Shown here: positions 1 through 12,800 of the stretch, in pieces
Numbering within the stretch: the first letter of the stretch is position 1
How the letters are laid out: each line of letters begins with the position of its first letter
DNA from: Girardinichthys multiradiatus
Taxonomy: Eukaryota > Chordata > Actinopteri > Cyprinodontiformes > Goodeidae
Direction: 5' to 3'
Assembly: GCF_021462225.1 (NCBI RefSeq)
Contig: NC_061806.1
Span: 24,076,144-24,140,143 of the forward strand
Length of the DNA stretch: 64,000 nt
Notes under the pieces: model-generated
Told to the model about the DNA's origin: nothing
The model's database searches: none
Seen by the model: only the letters and a program-made list of their open reading frames with translations
Translations under genes and position numbers: made by a program

Positions 1-2470
1 CACTTTTAAAGAATACCAGAAACTCTGGCTCCTTGGAGGTAAACTAAACAGAAATAAGAGGTGAACTCAGATTTTTCAACAGAATCATATATTTACTGTA
101 AATACAAACTAATCTAGTGCATCTGGGAGCTTTTTTAGTCTCCCTTTAGGCAGCTTTAATTGTGTTTCATGTTTGATATTGAAAAATGACTAACAGCATA
201 TTTGAAACATGCTAGACTTAACAGTGAGGTTTACTGGTTGTTATACTTAGCACTGGTGTGACTGGAACATTTTGTTTATCTCTGTACAGTTAAGTTGAAT
301 AAGAATGACACAAAATACTCTGAATGTATCTCAGTTTACCCAACTTCAGAGGGTTGATTTGTCACTTAATATTCCTCTTAAAGCCAAAAGTTGACCTTTT
401 ACATTAAGCAAATGTGCTCCACATATTACAGCTGAACAATAAAGAGCTGTTACACTCTAATACCACAGGATTAGAACCAGTTTGTTTGTTAATGCATGGC
501 TATAAAATACCAATTTACCTTTTTTCACATGTGCTTAAATGTTTAGAAACATAAAGCACAAGGAATGTTACATTTTGTGGAAAACGTTTAAATATTTTGG
601 ACAAAGAGCTGAATTTTGTGAAAATCTTAAACAACCAATTATTTCTTCACTCTTTTTATACAGGGAAGCCAGACTTTAATTATTGTAATTATTTATTGTA
701 ATATTTTAAAGTCATAGGAAATCCAGCACCCTCCACAACTGGAAAAAAACCCCAAAAGTATTTTTTTTTTGGAGTGGCCTAGTCAAAGTCTCAGTTTAAA
801 TTTGATTGAGAGCTGTGACAAAACCTAAAACAGATTGTACAAAACTCTCAAGTGTGGCTGTATTAAAACTAAGAATAGAGGAAATGACGGGGTGAATAGT
901 TTGTTATAGCACTGTGTCTCCTAAATTACTTGACTATCAACAGTAAATGTTAAAGCTGAGTGACAAAAAATCATAACACAGTTCAAAATTTGACAATTTG
1001 ACCCCAATGCATCTAACCAGTTAGGAAGAGTTTAAGAAAAAGGGTGATTAATGAGCTTGGAAAAAAAACCACCAAATTAACATGTTAAAAAGGCATTGTG
1101 GTTAACAGATAACAGAAGGACCTGACAGAGATAGTGAGAGATAGACTGACTCATAACTGCTGTGGAGGTGATTACTGACATGAGAACCAGCTGAGTACAA
1201 TTAACAGATTGCAGAGCAGCTGAACTAAGGAGGAGAATGAAATTGACTAATAAACACAGAACCAAACACACAAGGGTCTAAGAGGACACAAAAAGATCTT
1301 AAGAAAACAATGGCTAATTTTAAATTCCAACACAAGAATATAAAGCAAAACCAAAGTTGAACACAAGAAAGAGCTAGAGGTATCAAAACAAAAGAACAAA
1401 CCAAAAAATAATCACAAACCAGAAATGATCCAAATACAAAACCAAAGTGACTTACGAACACAAACACACAGGTATCAAGAAGCTATGAGGTCTGCTTTGA
1501 TCATAATCTGATATTTTAAAGACCCAGCCATTAAATCATTGTAAGAAGATTTTTGAGTGATCTATTGAACCAGGGGGGAAATGTAATGTCTTTCTGGCTT
1601 AGATTGTGTCATGCAGCACACAGTTAACACAGTCTGCAGGCCAGAGCCTGGTTATCAGTAAGTCCACAAGGGACAGCTGGAGCAAATATTTGGGAGCTCC
1701 TTGACTCAAGTTGTAAAAAGTGTGGTGCTGACAGGCTGGAACAATTTGCTGCTTTGTTTTTTTTATTTCAAACATTAATCTTTAACCCCAGCTTCTCCTC
1801 TTTGCCATGAGCCTGTTGTGTTGCAGCTGAACTGTACATACATGTGTCTGTATGTGAGAGAATGGGGCTGTCATTAAACCTGTAAATGAGCGGCAGACGG
1901 CAGCTGTGCCGAACAGCAACCAGCCCTGCAGTTTAGGTTACTGCACATGCAGTGAGTGTACACAAGCCCCTTTTGTCGAGGTTCTTCTGTGAAGAAACCC
2001 TCCATTCAAGTAAACCCTGAGGGCCACCTGTTAGGGCAGCACGCTTCCCTTCTTGTGCACGGACACACATCAGCTCAGTCGTCAGACAGCAGGAGCAACA
2101 GCTGACACAAACAGCCTCTGCAGGCTCTCAGGTTTCTGCATGCAGAAAACACATGTGGACACAGTTGTTCAGCATTGGACAGATATTTATCCTCACATTA
2201 AAGGAGCAGAATAAGATTTTGAGTGCAAACATGGAGAAACAGCTGGCCCTAACGCTCAGTAATGCACCTGGGTTTATTGATTCTGCTTGGCAAAGAAAGA
2301 AAAGCATGGAGAATAAAGGCACATTGTGGTTTTATGAGGGGCTGTAAGCAATTTCTTGAACTGAACATCCAAGATAGTTTTGTAACTTCTGGAGACATAT
2401 CTTAAAAACTCTAATAAAATATAACTGTTATTTCAAATCATTTAACTCATACTATTATAACTAACATATA
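1..2470. other. No gene recognised (CAP2 downstream intron)
   Basis: No CAP2 exon could be found here; the proline-rich exon probably lies beyond the left edge. The stretch at about 1,060-1,480 is A- and AAC-rich and, read on the minus strand, resembles the T-rich interior of the solo LTRs elsewhere in this window. No clean TG/CA ends or target duplication were found, so it is only a possible LTR fragment. Confidence 0.4.
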
Positions 2471-2479
2471 CAGCTTATA

Positions 2480-3425
2480 GTAAGTATTCATAACCCTTGA
2501 ACTGTTTCCTGTTATTTTAAATTAAAAGCACAAACTAAAATGTATTTTACTTTGATTTTATGTGATAGACCAACACAAAGTAGTGCATAATTGTAAAGTG
2601 TTTTCATTTTTTTAGCTCCACTGCATCAATACTTTGTAGCATCGCCTTTTATTGCTATTAAAGCAAGTCGTTTGCAAAATTACCAGTTTTGCATATCTAG
2701 AACCTGAATATTTTGTCTATTTTTCTTTGCATTCAGAATGATTGGATTGGTCTAAACAGCATTTTTCAAGTCTTCCTAAAGCTGCTCAATTTGATTTAGG
2801 TTTGAACTTTGACAGGACTATTCGAACACACAAATATGCTTTGATCTATACTATTCCACTGTAGCTCTGGCTGTATGGTTAGTGTCATTGTCTCGCTTTA
2901 AGATGAACCTCTGCCACATCTAAAACCTTCTGCAGCCTCCAACAGGTCTTCTTCTACCAGGATTGTCCTGTATTCAGCTCCATTCACCTTCCCATCAACT
3001 CTGAACCAGCTTCCACCATGTTTCACTTTAGGGATAGTGTGTTGAGGGTGATCTGCAATGTTAAATTTTCCTCCACACATAGGGATTTGCATACAGGCCA
3101 TAACATTTTATTTCGGTCTCACATAAACAGAGCAGCTTCTTCCACATGTTAGCTGTGTACCATACATGGCTTGTAGTAAACCTCAAACTGGATTTCCAAT
3201 TGGCTTTCTTTAAATTATGGCTTTCTTCTGCCACTTTTCTATAAAACGACTCTTGGCTGCTTCTTTGATAAATGCTGTCCTTGCCCAGTCTGTTAGTGTA
3301 GATAGATGGCCTTGTCTTAGAAAGTTTGTAATTGTGCTATGGTCTCTCCATTAAACATATTAAACAGTGCTTGGTGAGATGTTCAAAGCTTGGGATATTG
3401 TTTTATTGCACATCATCCCCAAAAA
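2480..3425 (-). mobile_element. Tc1-like DNA transposon relic
   Basis: Minus-strand translation gives broken Tc1 transposase pieces such as HTIPKVKHGG, FRVDGKVNGAEYRTIL and LLEAAEGF. The left end starts near a decayed terminal repeat (AAGTATTCATAACCCTTGAA) and contains the motif TTTTATGTGATAGACCAACA typical of this family's inverted repeats. The right terminal repeat is missing. It lies in the CAP2 intron after exon 6. Confidence 0.8.
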
Positions 3426-3880
3426 TCCACTAAGGTTTGTGGTTTCTAAGTAAGAAAATATAAAAAGGTTTGAGGAGTCCAAGTAAATTTACAAGCTGCT
3501 GTAAAAAGGTCAAAATTAAATCAAGATTTATTTTCCTGCCAGCATAGTCTCTGGGATCTACTGAGGAGTTCCCAAGCAAGAACATCTAAAACCAGAAGTG
3601 TGTGTGGGAGTGGCTGATGTTTTGAGAGCTCTGCAGAGAGCTGTGGTGTGCAGCCACAGAGGAGAAGTTCATTCATTCATTCATGCTCTCTGCAGTGGTT
3701 TACGTAACCCTGCTGCTTCATCACTAAAAATGGAAGTATTTTTTTTTTGGGGTGGATATAAAAATGTCAGTGCAGAACCACACCTGAGCTAACACACCAG
3801 TGATTTTCTTCTGCTGACCCACACATATTGGAAAAAACAACAGAATTAGTTGACATTGTTGCAAAAAGAATCTGACTCAC

Positions 3881-6800
3881 AGTCTTGCTCCACACCAGTC
3901 CTGTCGTGTGGTGCTGCTTAATGAAGGACTGCATCTCAGTCCAGATTGACAGGTAGGAGTGCACCCAGTTCACATGACATCTGTCGCTGGGAGAACGGGG
4001 AGCAGGTGGGATAGAGAAGACAAACATGTGAAGGTCAAAACAGGAAGCAGGAGGAGGAAGATGAGAAAGAAGATAAGATAGAAGGAAACAATTATGGAAG
4101 TTTATGCTACCTGATTTCATGTGGATCTATGAAACCACTACTGAATATGTTTCTTTATGAATCAAAGCAGGTTGGTAGAAAACACATTTACAGCACTTTT
4201 GTTTCAAATCATTGCCCACTTTTACAGAAAGTTTGTGTGACACAAAGCATTTATAACTCATTTAAGCATTTTGCTTCACCTCGTAATTACCTTTAACTAC
4301 AATCCCAGTCAACATAAACCCTACAACAGGTTGCTTAAGCCAGGCAATATGCACCCAGTGTTCATAAGTCCATTGAGGATTTATGATTCAAATTCACTTT
4401 TACATTTTCAAAAAAAAACAGCAGTGCTCATCCATATGTAAATCCAGTTTATTGTTCGGGATCGCCGAACATGTGCCTAAGACAGCTTTATATATTTTAC
4501 CCAATTGAAAGCAGCTAGGTAAAAATTATCTAAGGGAATATATAAGTTATCAAAACTGACCATATAGAGGCCAATGTACATGCAGATACAACACCTTCTA
4601 TATTTACTGGCACTCCTGGCATAGATGTGTAAAACAAGCCCAAATCTGCCCATATCTACAGTCAGACCAACAATTAAAAAGTATAAAGGAATCCAAATTT
4701 ATTGTTTGCTGAACTCTGCTGGGAAATGTATTGTTTCAGCAACCAACTTTGCAGGTGGGTTTATTTGGGTTAAAGAGAGCAGGCAAAATAGCTCGTCAGG
4801 CCCACTATTAAGTACAGTGAAGGATATATGATGCTGTGGGCTTGTTTTTCTTCCAAAGGCCCTGAAAACTTGTTGGAGTGTGTGTCCTCATGAACCCTTT
4901 GAAACCAGACAATTTAAATAAAACTCTGGTGGTCTGTGCTCGAAAGATGAAAATGGGACACCTTTAGGTCTTTTAGCAGGATAATGATCAAAAACATATA
5001 GGCAAACCAACTCAGAAATGGCTCACCAGACACAAAGCCAACCTTCCTTTAAGGATCCATCTTAGTTCTCAGATCTAAATCCAACAGTAAGGGTGAGCTG
5101 AAGAGGAAGAGTAATGGTCAAATATCCCTTGTTCTGTACTCTCCAGCCTTGTAAAATGTTAAAGGACATGATTAAGTCCTGTCCTATTGCCAAAAGAGTT
5201 TATTTACAAAGTATTGGCACATGTAATAAAACATTACCGGACAGTAATTGCAGAGGGTGCTGGATATGTTAAAAGCCATTATTTTAAGCTCCATTAAATG
5301 TTTTTATAAATTTGTTAAATGTGCAATTGGGCAAAATAACTTAAACGACCTGTAACTTACAAAAATTGACATTATCAGCATCAAAAAAATTACACACATG
5401 CTCCAGACACAGATAAGGCCAACACTTCTGAAGCATACTGTTATGATTTGTGGGTGTTTTTGGGTTTTGTTGGTCTTATTTCACAGTTGAAGTTTTGAAT
5501 CATGTTTTTGTTTATTTTTCTGGTCATGCTTTTGTTCATGTTTTGTCAAGTTTGGTTTTTGGATCTGGTTATGCTTTCGTTTCATGTTTTTCTAGTTATG
5601 TTTCTATTCATATATACACCTCTGTTCTGTTTATGCCTTGCGGAAACATTTTTCAGATCTTGCTCATGTCTTGTTTTTCAAATCATGCTCTAGTCTTGTT
5701 TTCAGATCATGTCACCTGTGTCCATTTGTTCACCCCAAGCCTGTCTTGCCAGCCTGCCCATGTCTGTTTTTGCCTGTCTTGCCTGCCCGTTTATTGTTTT
5801 GGTTCCTGCCTCCTCTTTTGAGTGAGTTTTTTGTTAATTAAATCCTTTCCTCATTTACAATCATGCTGCCTGCTAGTCTGCATTCTGGGGTCCCCCATTG
5901 CTCAAGTCCAAACACATACTTACGTTTCCTTGTAGTCCTTCAGCACTCTGTTGGTGTAGAAGGTGGCTGCATCGTTCATCTCCTTCACGTACAGATCAGG
6001 TTTCTGACTCTGAGACAAGAGTGAAAAAGATGTGCTCTCATGAGAAAGTCTTTTCTCATCTTGACAGCGGTATAAACGCCTCTCCTTCACTGCAGATTTA
6101 TCTTCATTTGAGGGTAAATGCTGAAAAGTTCACAGTGATATCTAAAAGTTCAGCGTGTTTTTGATAAATTTGGGGAAATGTCTTTGTGACAGAAACTTAA
6201 ACAGACCAGATTCAGCTTTAAAGTCCTAAAGAGGGGGAGCTTTCATTTCAGTATAGTTAATATTTAGATGGAAATGGTGAGAACCAACAGATAAGCTTTT
6301 CCACTGAGGGGAAAGGCCTGTTGAAATATATATCAAATCTAGACTTTATTTTCTTTTCAAAAAATTTCTAACTTTCTAAAGTCCAGATTCTGTTTTTTTA
6401 CTGTCTCCTGATCAGATTCTTTCTTTAATCTATATTTCGTACCACAGCCACCCAACCCAGGGCAGGAATGCTCTCGCTGACGGCTGACAGGTGGTTGAAA
6501 AGCGGGCTCCCTCGGTTTCTTTCTCTGAAGCTCTGGATCATCTGGATGTGATCAGAAATTGGTTTCAGGAGGTCTTGGAGCTCCGTCTGCAAGAACAAAC
6601 ACCGAGAAATTAACAAAAGGACAGCAAATGGGAAGAAAATGTGCAGAACTAGGTTGAGAAGGTGGTAAATCTGAATATTAATGTCTAGATGGGACTCTAG
6701 AAAACATTGTTAGTAGGACATCTAGTCTTTTTACATGGAGAATGTTCATAAAAGTACTTCTGATGATTTTCAGCTTTATTGCACCACCCTCCTCCATCTG

Positions 6801-9800
6801 TCTTCACAGTAAATCCTAAACCAGCCCCCAGAACAGTATCTAATTTGATGACACTTTTTCCAGTGGATCTTTCAGATCTTAGCTTCAGTTTAGTGCATCT
6901 TTCAGCTCTCATCTAGCCTTCTCTGTCTTTCCTTTTCTTTCTGACATTCCTCTGTTCATGGGGAGATCCCTCTGGCCTTGTAAGGCATCTCGCTCCTGCA
7001 GTGTTTATAGTTTACCAATTAAACATCCTCCCTACACTGAACTCAGAGCAGTATGAAGCATTTACTGTTAATAAGCTGCAGTCAATGCTAAAAAAGGTAC
7101 CCTTTAAAGCTTCTGTGTGATAGAAATCAAAGAAATATTCTCTGCAGTGTGCAAGGGGGGCTTCAGATGCACAGGAATTTCAGATGCGTCAGATACACAG
7201 GATTTTCATAAACTGAGATGAGTGCTCTTTTCTCTGCTCTCCCTGCAGCGTTTATTTTCATTGGGCCTTGATCTTATATCTAAAATTTAAAGTAGCCTCT
7301 ATCTTTTACCAAAACAGAACCATGTCTCTAAATTGTATTTTCCACACAACCTTTGGCACACAGCTTCATAGTATGTTGCAAATCTGTTCATACCCCTTGA
7401 ACGAATAAAATATTTAACATCATTACAACTACTGGGATTTTATGTGATAGACAAACACAAAGTGGTGGTAAAATTGTGAAGTGGAACCATAATGACACGA
7501 TTTTAACATTTTAACAAAAAAGAAAACACAACCTAACAAGTATGATGTGCATTTCTATCCACTCCCCTTTACCCAGATGTCCCTAAATAAAATCCAGTGC
7601 AACCATTTGTCTAATTAATAAACAGGGTCCCTCTGTGTGTACGTTATTCTGAGTATAAATACAGCTGTTCTGTGAATGCCTCAGAGGTTTGTCAGAGAAC
7701 ATTAGTGAGAAAACAGCATCATGAAGACCAAGAAACACAGCAGACAGGGTCAGGGAGACAGCTGTGGAGATGTTTAAACTAGGTTTAGGTTATAAAACAA
7801 CATCCCAAGCTTTGAACATCTCACAAAGGACTATTTAATCATCAGAAAATGGAAAGGGTACAGCAAATCTTCTAAGATACCTAAACTGACTGGGCAGGTA
7901 AGGAAAGAATTAATCAGAGAAGCAGACAAGAGACTCATGGTAACGCTAGATGAGCTGCAAAGATGCTCATGTGGGAGAGTCTACTATTAGCAGTAGACTC
8001 AACAAATCTGGCCTCTATGAAAAAATAGCAAGAAGAAAGCCATTGTTGAAAGCACGCCAAGAGAAGGGGTCAGGTGAGACCAGAATTGATCTACATGCAA
8101 AGCTAATAGATTACATCCATCAGAACACTCCCTCAGGTTGAACTATGGTGGCGACAGTGTCATGCTGTGGGGATGCTTTTCATTAGCAGGGATATGGAAT
8201 CTGGTCAGCACTGTCCAATAGGCAATTGTGCCCAGTTGAAAGATTAGTAGCAACTGGAAGGTTGTGAGTTTTATAACAGCATTCTTTGTGACATGCTTAT
8301 GTGCCCTTGGCAAGGGACTTAACCCCAAGTCGCCTAGCAATCTTTGTATTGGTGTATGAATGTGTGAGTGTTAGGAGTGTGCTGGGTGGAAGATAATTCA
8401 ATTGTTAAATTACATTGGGTGGTCAGTATGACTACAAAAGTGCTATTTAAATTCAGTTCATTTACTTCATGGGAAGATAGAGCTCAGTATGGAGTAATCC
8501 TGCAGAAGATTTTAAACTGCGGCCGAGGTTCACCTTCCAGCAGAAACATGTTTTGCAAAGCTGGTAGAGACAGACCTCAAAAAAGAGCTTTAATTGCAAC
8601 AAAAGGTGGTTCTACAGTAATGACTGAGAAGGTCTTGAATACATACGAATGCCACACTTTTCAGATTTTAAAATCAGGAATCCTTCTGTATAAAATAAAT
8701 ATTCATAAACAGACAGCAATGGGATGAATTAGACTGTGCCAAGAAATCTAATTATCTGAGCTTCGTAATACCACAGATCTGAACTTACTATTCAAGCAAT
8801 GGGTCAAAGAGAAAAAGAGCAGTGATCACTGTGTTAGAGGGATGCAATAAAAACCTCCTATCTCTGCATGAACGTCCAAAACTCCCAACTCATGGAAACA
8901 AGCACACCCATGTTAACTGGCCAACCTGAGGTCACGCTACTTTCTTTGCCTTCCTTTCTCTATCTCTTACACTGAGTACAGGCTTAAAAATAGAACATGT
9001 CCATAAAAAGTCAGCGAGCACAACAGTGCAGCGCTGGAGAGAAAGGCCAGAAATGTGTGTGTGTGTCTGTGTGTTTGACAGAGAAAGGATAAAACAACAG
9101 CTAGGTGGCACTGCCCAGATTTGCACACATTGTTTTACAGCTGCACTAATTTTCAGCAGCACTGAATACTGCAGCTGTCTAAATATTCGGTGATGAGATT
9201 TTATTTTTGAGAGCAGGTGGACTGTGTTTAAACTCGTTTAAAGTTTTGGCTTAAAGTCTTTTGGTACCAGCTTTGTTCATCCAACGATTGGAAGGTTTGC
9301 ACATTCCTTTAAACCCAAATAGGATGGAGAGCATCGAGCATCTGTGAACATCAATGTTTAGGTCTTGTCACAGATTCCAATTGGATTTGGGTCTGGACTT
9401 TGACTAGGCCATTCTAACAGATTTCCATGCTTTGCTCTAAAACAGCTCTGGTATTTAGAGTCGTTCTCATGCTGGAAAGTGAACCTAGGCTCCAAAATTT
9501 TAACTCCAGGAAACTTTCTTCCAGGATTGTCCTGTACTCCATCCTCCCCTCAACCCTGACCAGCTTCCAGATCACATATTTTATCATGGGGACAGAAAAG
9601 AACAAGGATATCGGTTCTCTCTTCTCTGGTTGGGCAAGCCTACTCTGTAGTCTTTCATTTGACCCATGTAACCTTTCTTGCAAAATATTTTCTGTGTATC
9701 ATAACCAGAAAGCACATTAAAAGTTATTTTTCACTATAAAACATAGATATTAAACATAAATATCTTCCATGCGAGCATTGAAAATTACATTGCTTTTTGA

Positions 9801-12800
9801 TAAAACATTTCTGGTTCTGTCAGATTACTCTAAAAAATTAACAGTTTTTATGCATAAAAACTTAATTTGGGTCTTGCAACAGTAATATTTTTGATAACTG
9901 AAAGTTATCAACAAGATGCTTTGTTTTTTTTTACTTTTATGTGAACTCATTTTAGAAACATATTCAATATGAGGTGTATTTTGTATCTGCCTTTTTGAAC
10001 CATTTGAAGGATTTTAAATTCCTTTACTTAAATATTATATATTGGAAAATGTGTTAATTTGCATTTATATGTAAAAACAAAAGGCTTTAAAATAAACCCA
10101 TCTTTTATTGTAGAAACATGACCTCACTCTGAAAATTTTAAGAAAATAACAAATTTTGCATTGAGTGCTTTTGATCAGTAGATATTTTTAGTAAATATAA
10201 GGTGTTTTCATTTTACTATGCAAGTAAACTGAAAAACCGATCATCATTGGGTCTTTTAGCAAGATAATGACCCAAAAGCTATTGCCATATCAACACAGTA
10301 ATGGTTTACCAGACACATAATCCACCATCTTCCATGGCCATTGCAGTCGCCAGACCCAAACCCTACAGAAAACCTTTGAGCTGAGGAGAAGAGAGCATAA
10401 GAGAGGACCCAGGACTCAGATAGAGATATTGTGCAAAGAGGAATGGGTGTAGGTGACTTTCTCAAGATGCTCCAACTTTTTGAAAAGTTATAGAAGATTG
10501 AGTCACAGACGTTACATGACTGAAGTGAGACTCTAAAAAGCAATAGGAACAAACTGCAGTACATAAACCTTTTTTTAATGATGCAACATTTGGGTTTTCT
10601 CGTGGGTTGCTCTTCGTGAAACCCACAGACCTTCCTTGTTTGCTTTTCTGGCCTCCCCTAAAAGCTCTTTCCTCCCCTCTTAGCCAATGATCTGACAGTT
10701 TGGGAGAACTCACTTCCTGGTGGAGCCTCCGACACTAATACACAGAACACAAACAGCAGGCCAAAGGGCTGATATCATTATCACCTCTGTCATACAAAGC
10801 TCTCTTGCAACCCTCTTTTCCTCTGCTGGTGAGCATGTTGGGAATGTGTTGCATTAGCAGTTTTCCTCGTCAAAGAGCAGAATAATCCCTCTGTGCACGG
10901 CTGGGGGAACACAGGACTGAGATACTGTTCACGAGAACTTTGCTGCTGCTTTTTTCTGCACAGCCCTACAAAAAATATGGAAATCTTTTTCTGTAGTTAT
11001 TTAGTAAAGCAGCATTCATGGATTTCAAGAGCTGCAGGTGTTTTGCTTGACTGCGCTTTTAGTAAAGAGCTGAGAGGGTGGATCTAACCATAGGTCTGAA
11101 GAATGACAGGGAGAGACAGAGTCTCATCCAGTTCCTCTAAAATATGGTTGTTTAATACTTCTGTTTGGAAAGTATGATATTAAAATAATGAGACATTGCA
11201 CAACATTTGCAGAGACTTTGTGTGAAAAGAATACGTTTTTGAGGTTTGTATTATCTACATGTTGAGACTTGCCAGCACAAATTTGATAAATCCCACGTGG
11301 AACTTGTCCTAAATTATTTTTACACCAAATCTAAACTGTTCTTTGATAAATGATGCCTAAAGTGACCTCCCAGCACTGTTTCAGGGTGTCAGGAGGTCAT
11401 CAGCTGCCAAGGCAACATGTCGTTCTTTTCCCCCTTCCCTATTTAATTACAGAGAAGGTGTGCAGTTAAATCTAATCTTCCTGGACCCTGGCTTTACGGC
11501 AACCTGTCACCAGATCCTTTGAATGTGTTTTACAGTTAATGTTGGCCCCACGTCTGTGCTTTTAGAAGTTAGCTTTCAAAGGTAATGTTACTAATTTGAA
11601 TCTAACCTTATCCATCTATAGATTCTTGCTGCCAGACAACTCCTGGACTCTGCTGCAGCCACTCTCAGCCTGGACCTCCATACAACACTCAAGACTCCAC
11701 AGGAAACCCACAAGAACCATTAATCCACATTCAAGGACCCCCAGTTTCCCCATAACAAGTATATAGTGCAATAAAAAAGCCTCTGATTCTTGGTCTGATT
11801 TTGGGTCCACTAGATTAGCTGTGACACAGAGTTTCACTATATTCATAATTGCAGGACAGTGTGAAAATGTTGTGCTGTTTTACCTGTGCAGGTTCCTGGT
11901 GCGTAAAAGCCATCTGAAGGAAAGCTCTCTGAGTCTGCAGCGCCTCATTCACCATCTCTGCCTGCCACATTACAAAAATTCACACAGATTTTTACTAAAA
12001 ACATCTTTTCAGGTAAACTTTTGTCATTCTCAGAAACTGGTTAATGTGCACACATACAGATTGGGTTATTTCCAGCCATGTGAGTCTTGTGTGTAATTTA
12101 GACCTCAAGATGTGGCCCAGAGGAACCACCAGGAACATTTTCTCCATATAAGGGGCTCAAAAAACTTTAAAAAACCCCTCCTCCTTCCCTCCTCCACCCT
12201 GACCAGTGATGAGATGCAGAGATAGAAACAGCCTTTAAAAGTTCAGAGAAAATATGGGCATTCATCACTCCTCTTGTCTGAAGGCTTCTTTGTTGTGTTG
12301 GATGATTTTCAGACCTGCAAACTGACTTTCCATGAGACACAGTTACAGATCTTTCTTAAGAAAACAAAACTGTCCTACACTAAAGTTCAACTAAAGATGT
12401 AGGGTCAAAGTTCTGTTTTCCCTCCATCCTAGGCTTTGTAGAAAAAAGCAAAGTGTTGCTATTGTACAGAAATCTGCACATCACAGACCGCCCACACACA
12501 CACTTTTAGGACCCTTCAGCTGTCCAGATGTGTGTGTCTATGAAAGAGTGGGATCTGGAGAGGAGCAATACTGACTGTTTATACGTTGGTGTCCAGTGAA
12601 ATGAGGGCTGAATACACTCCACTTTACCCAACAGAGATCTGTTTAGAGAACAGCCATGCCAAAGAGCTTTCTGTTCGCCTTGACATTCAAATCTTTTGCA
12701 AAGAGGTCCAAAATGAGATTTCCATTAAAAAATCTCTGATTTACCATTCTGCCTAACAGATGAATAAATTCTTTTTTTCATTCATGAATTGTCTAACACT

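Noticed and set aside
1225..1467. 80-codon hydrophobic frame on the minus strand
   Set aside because: Phe/Val/Leu-rich only because the strand is T-rich; likely LTR-like repeat sequence.
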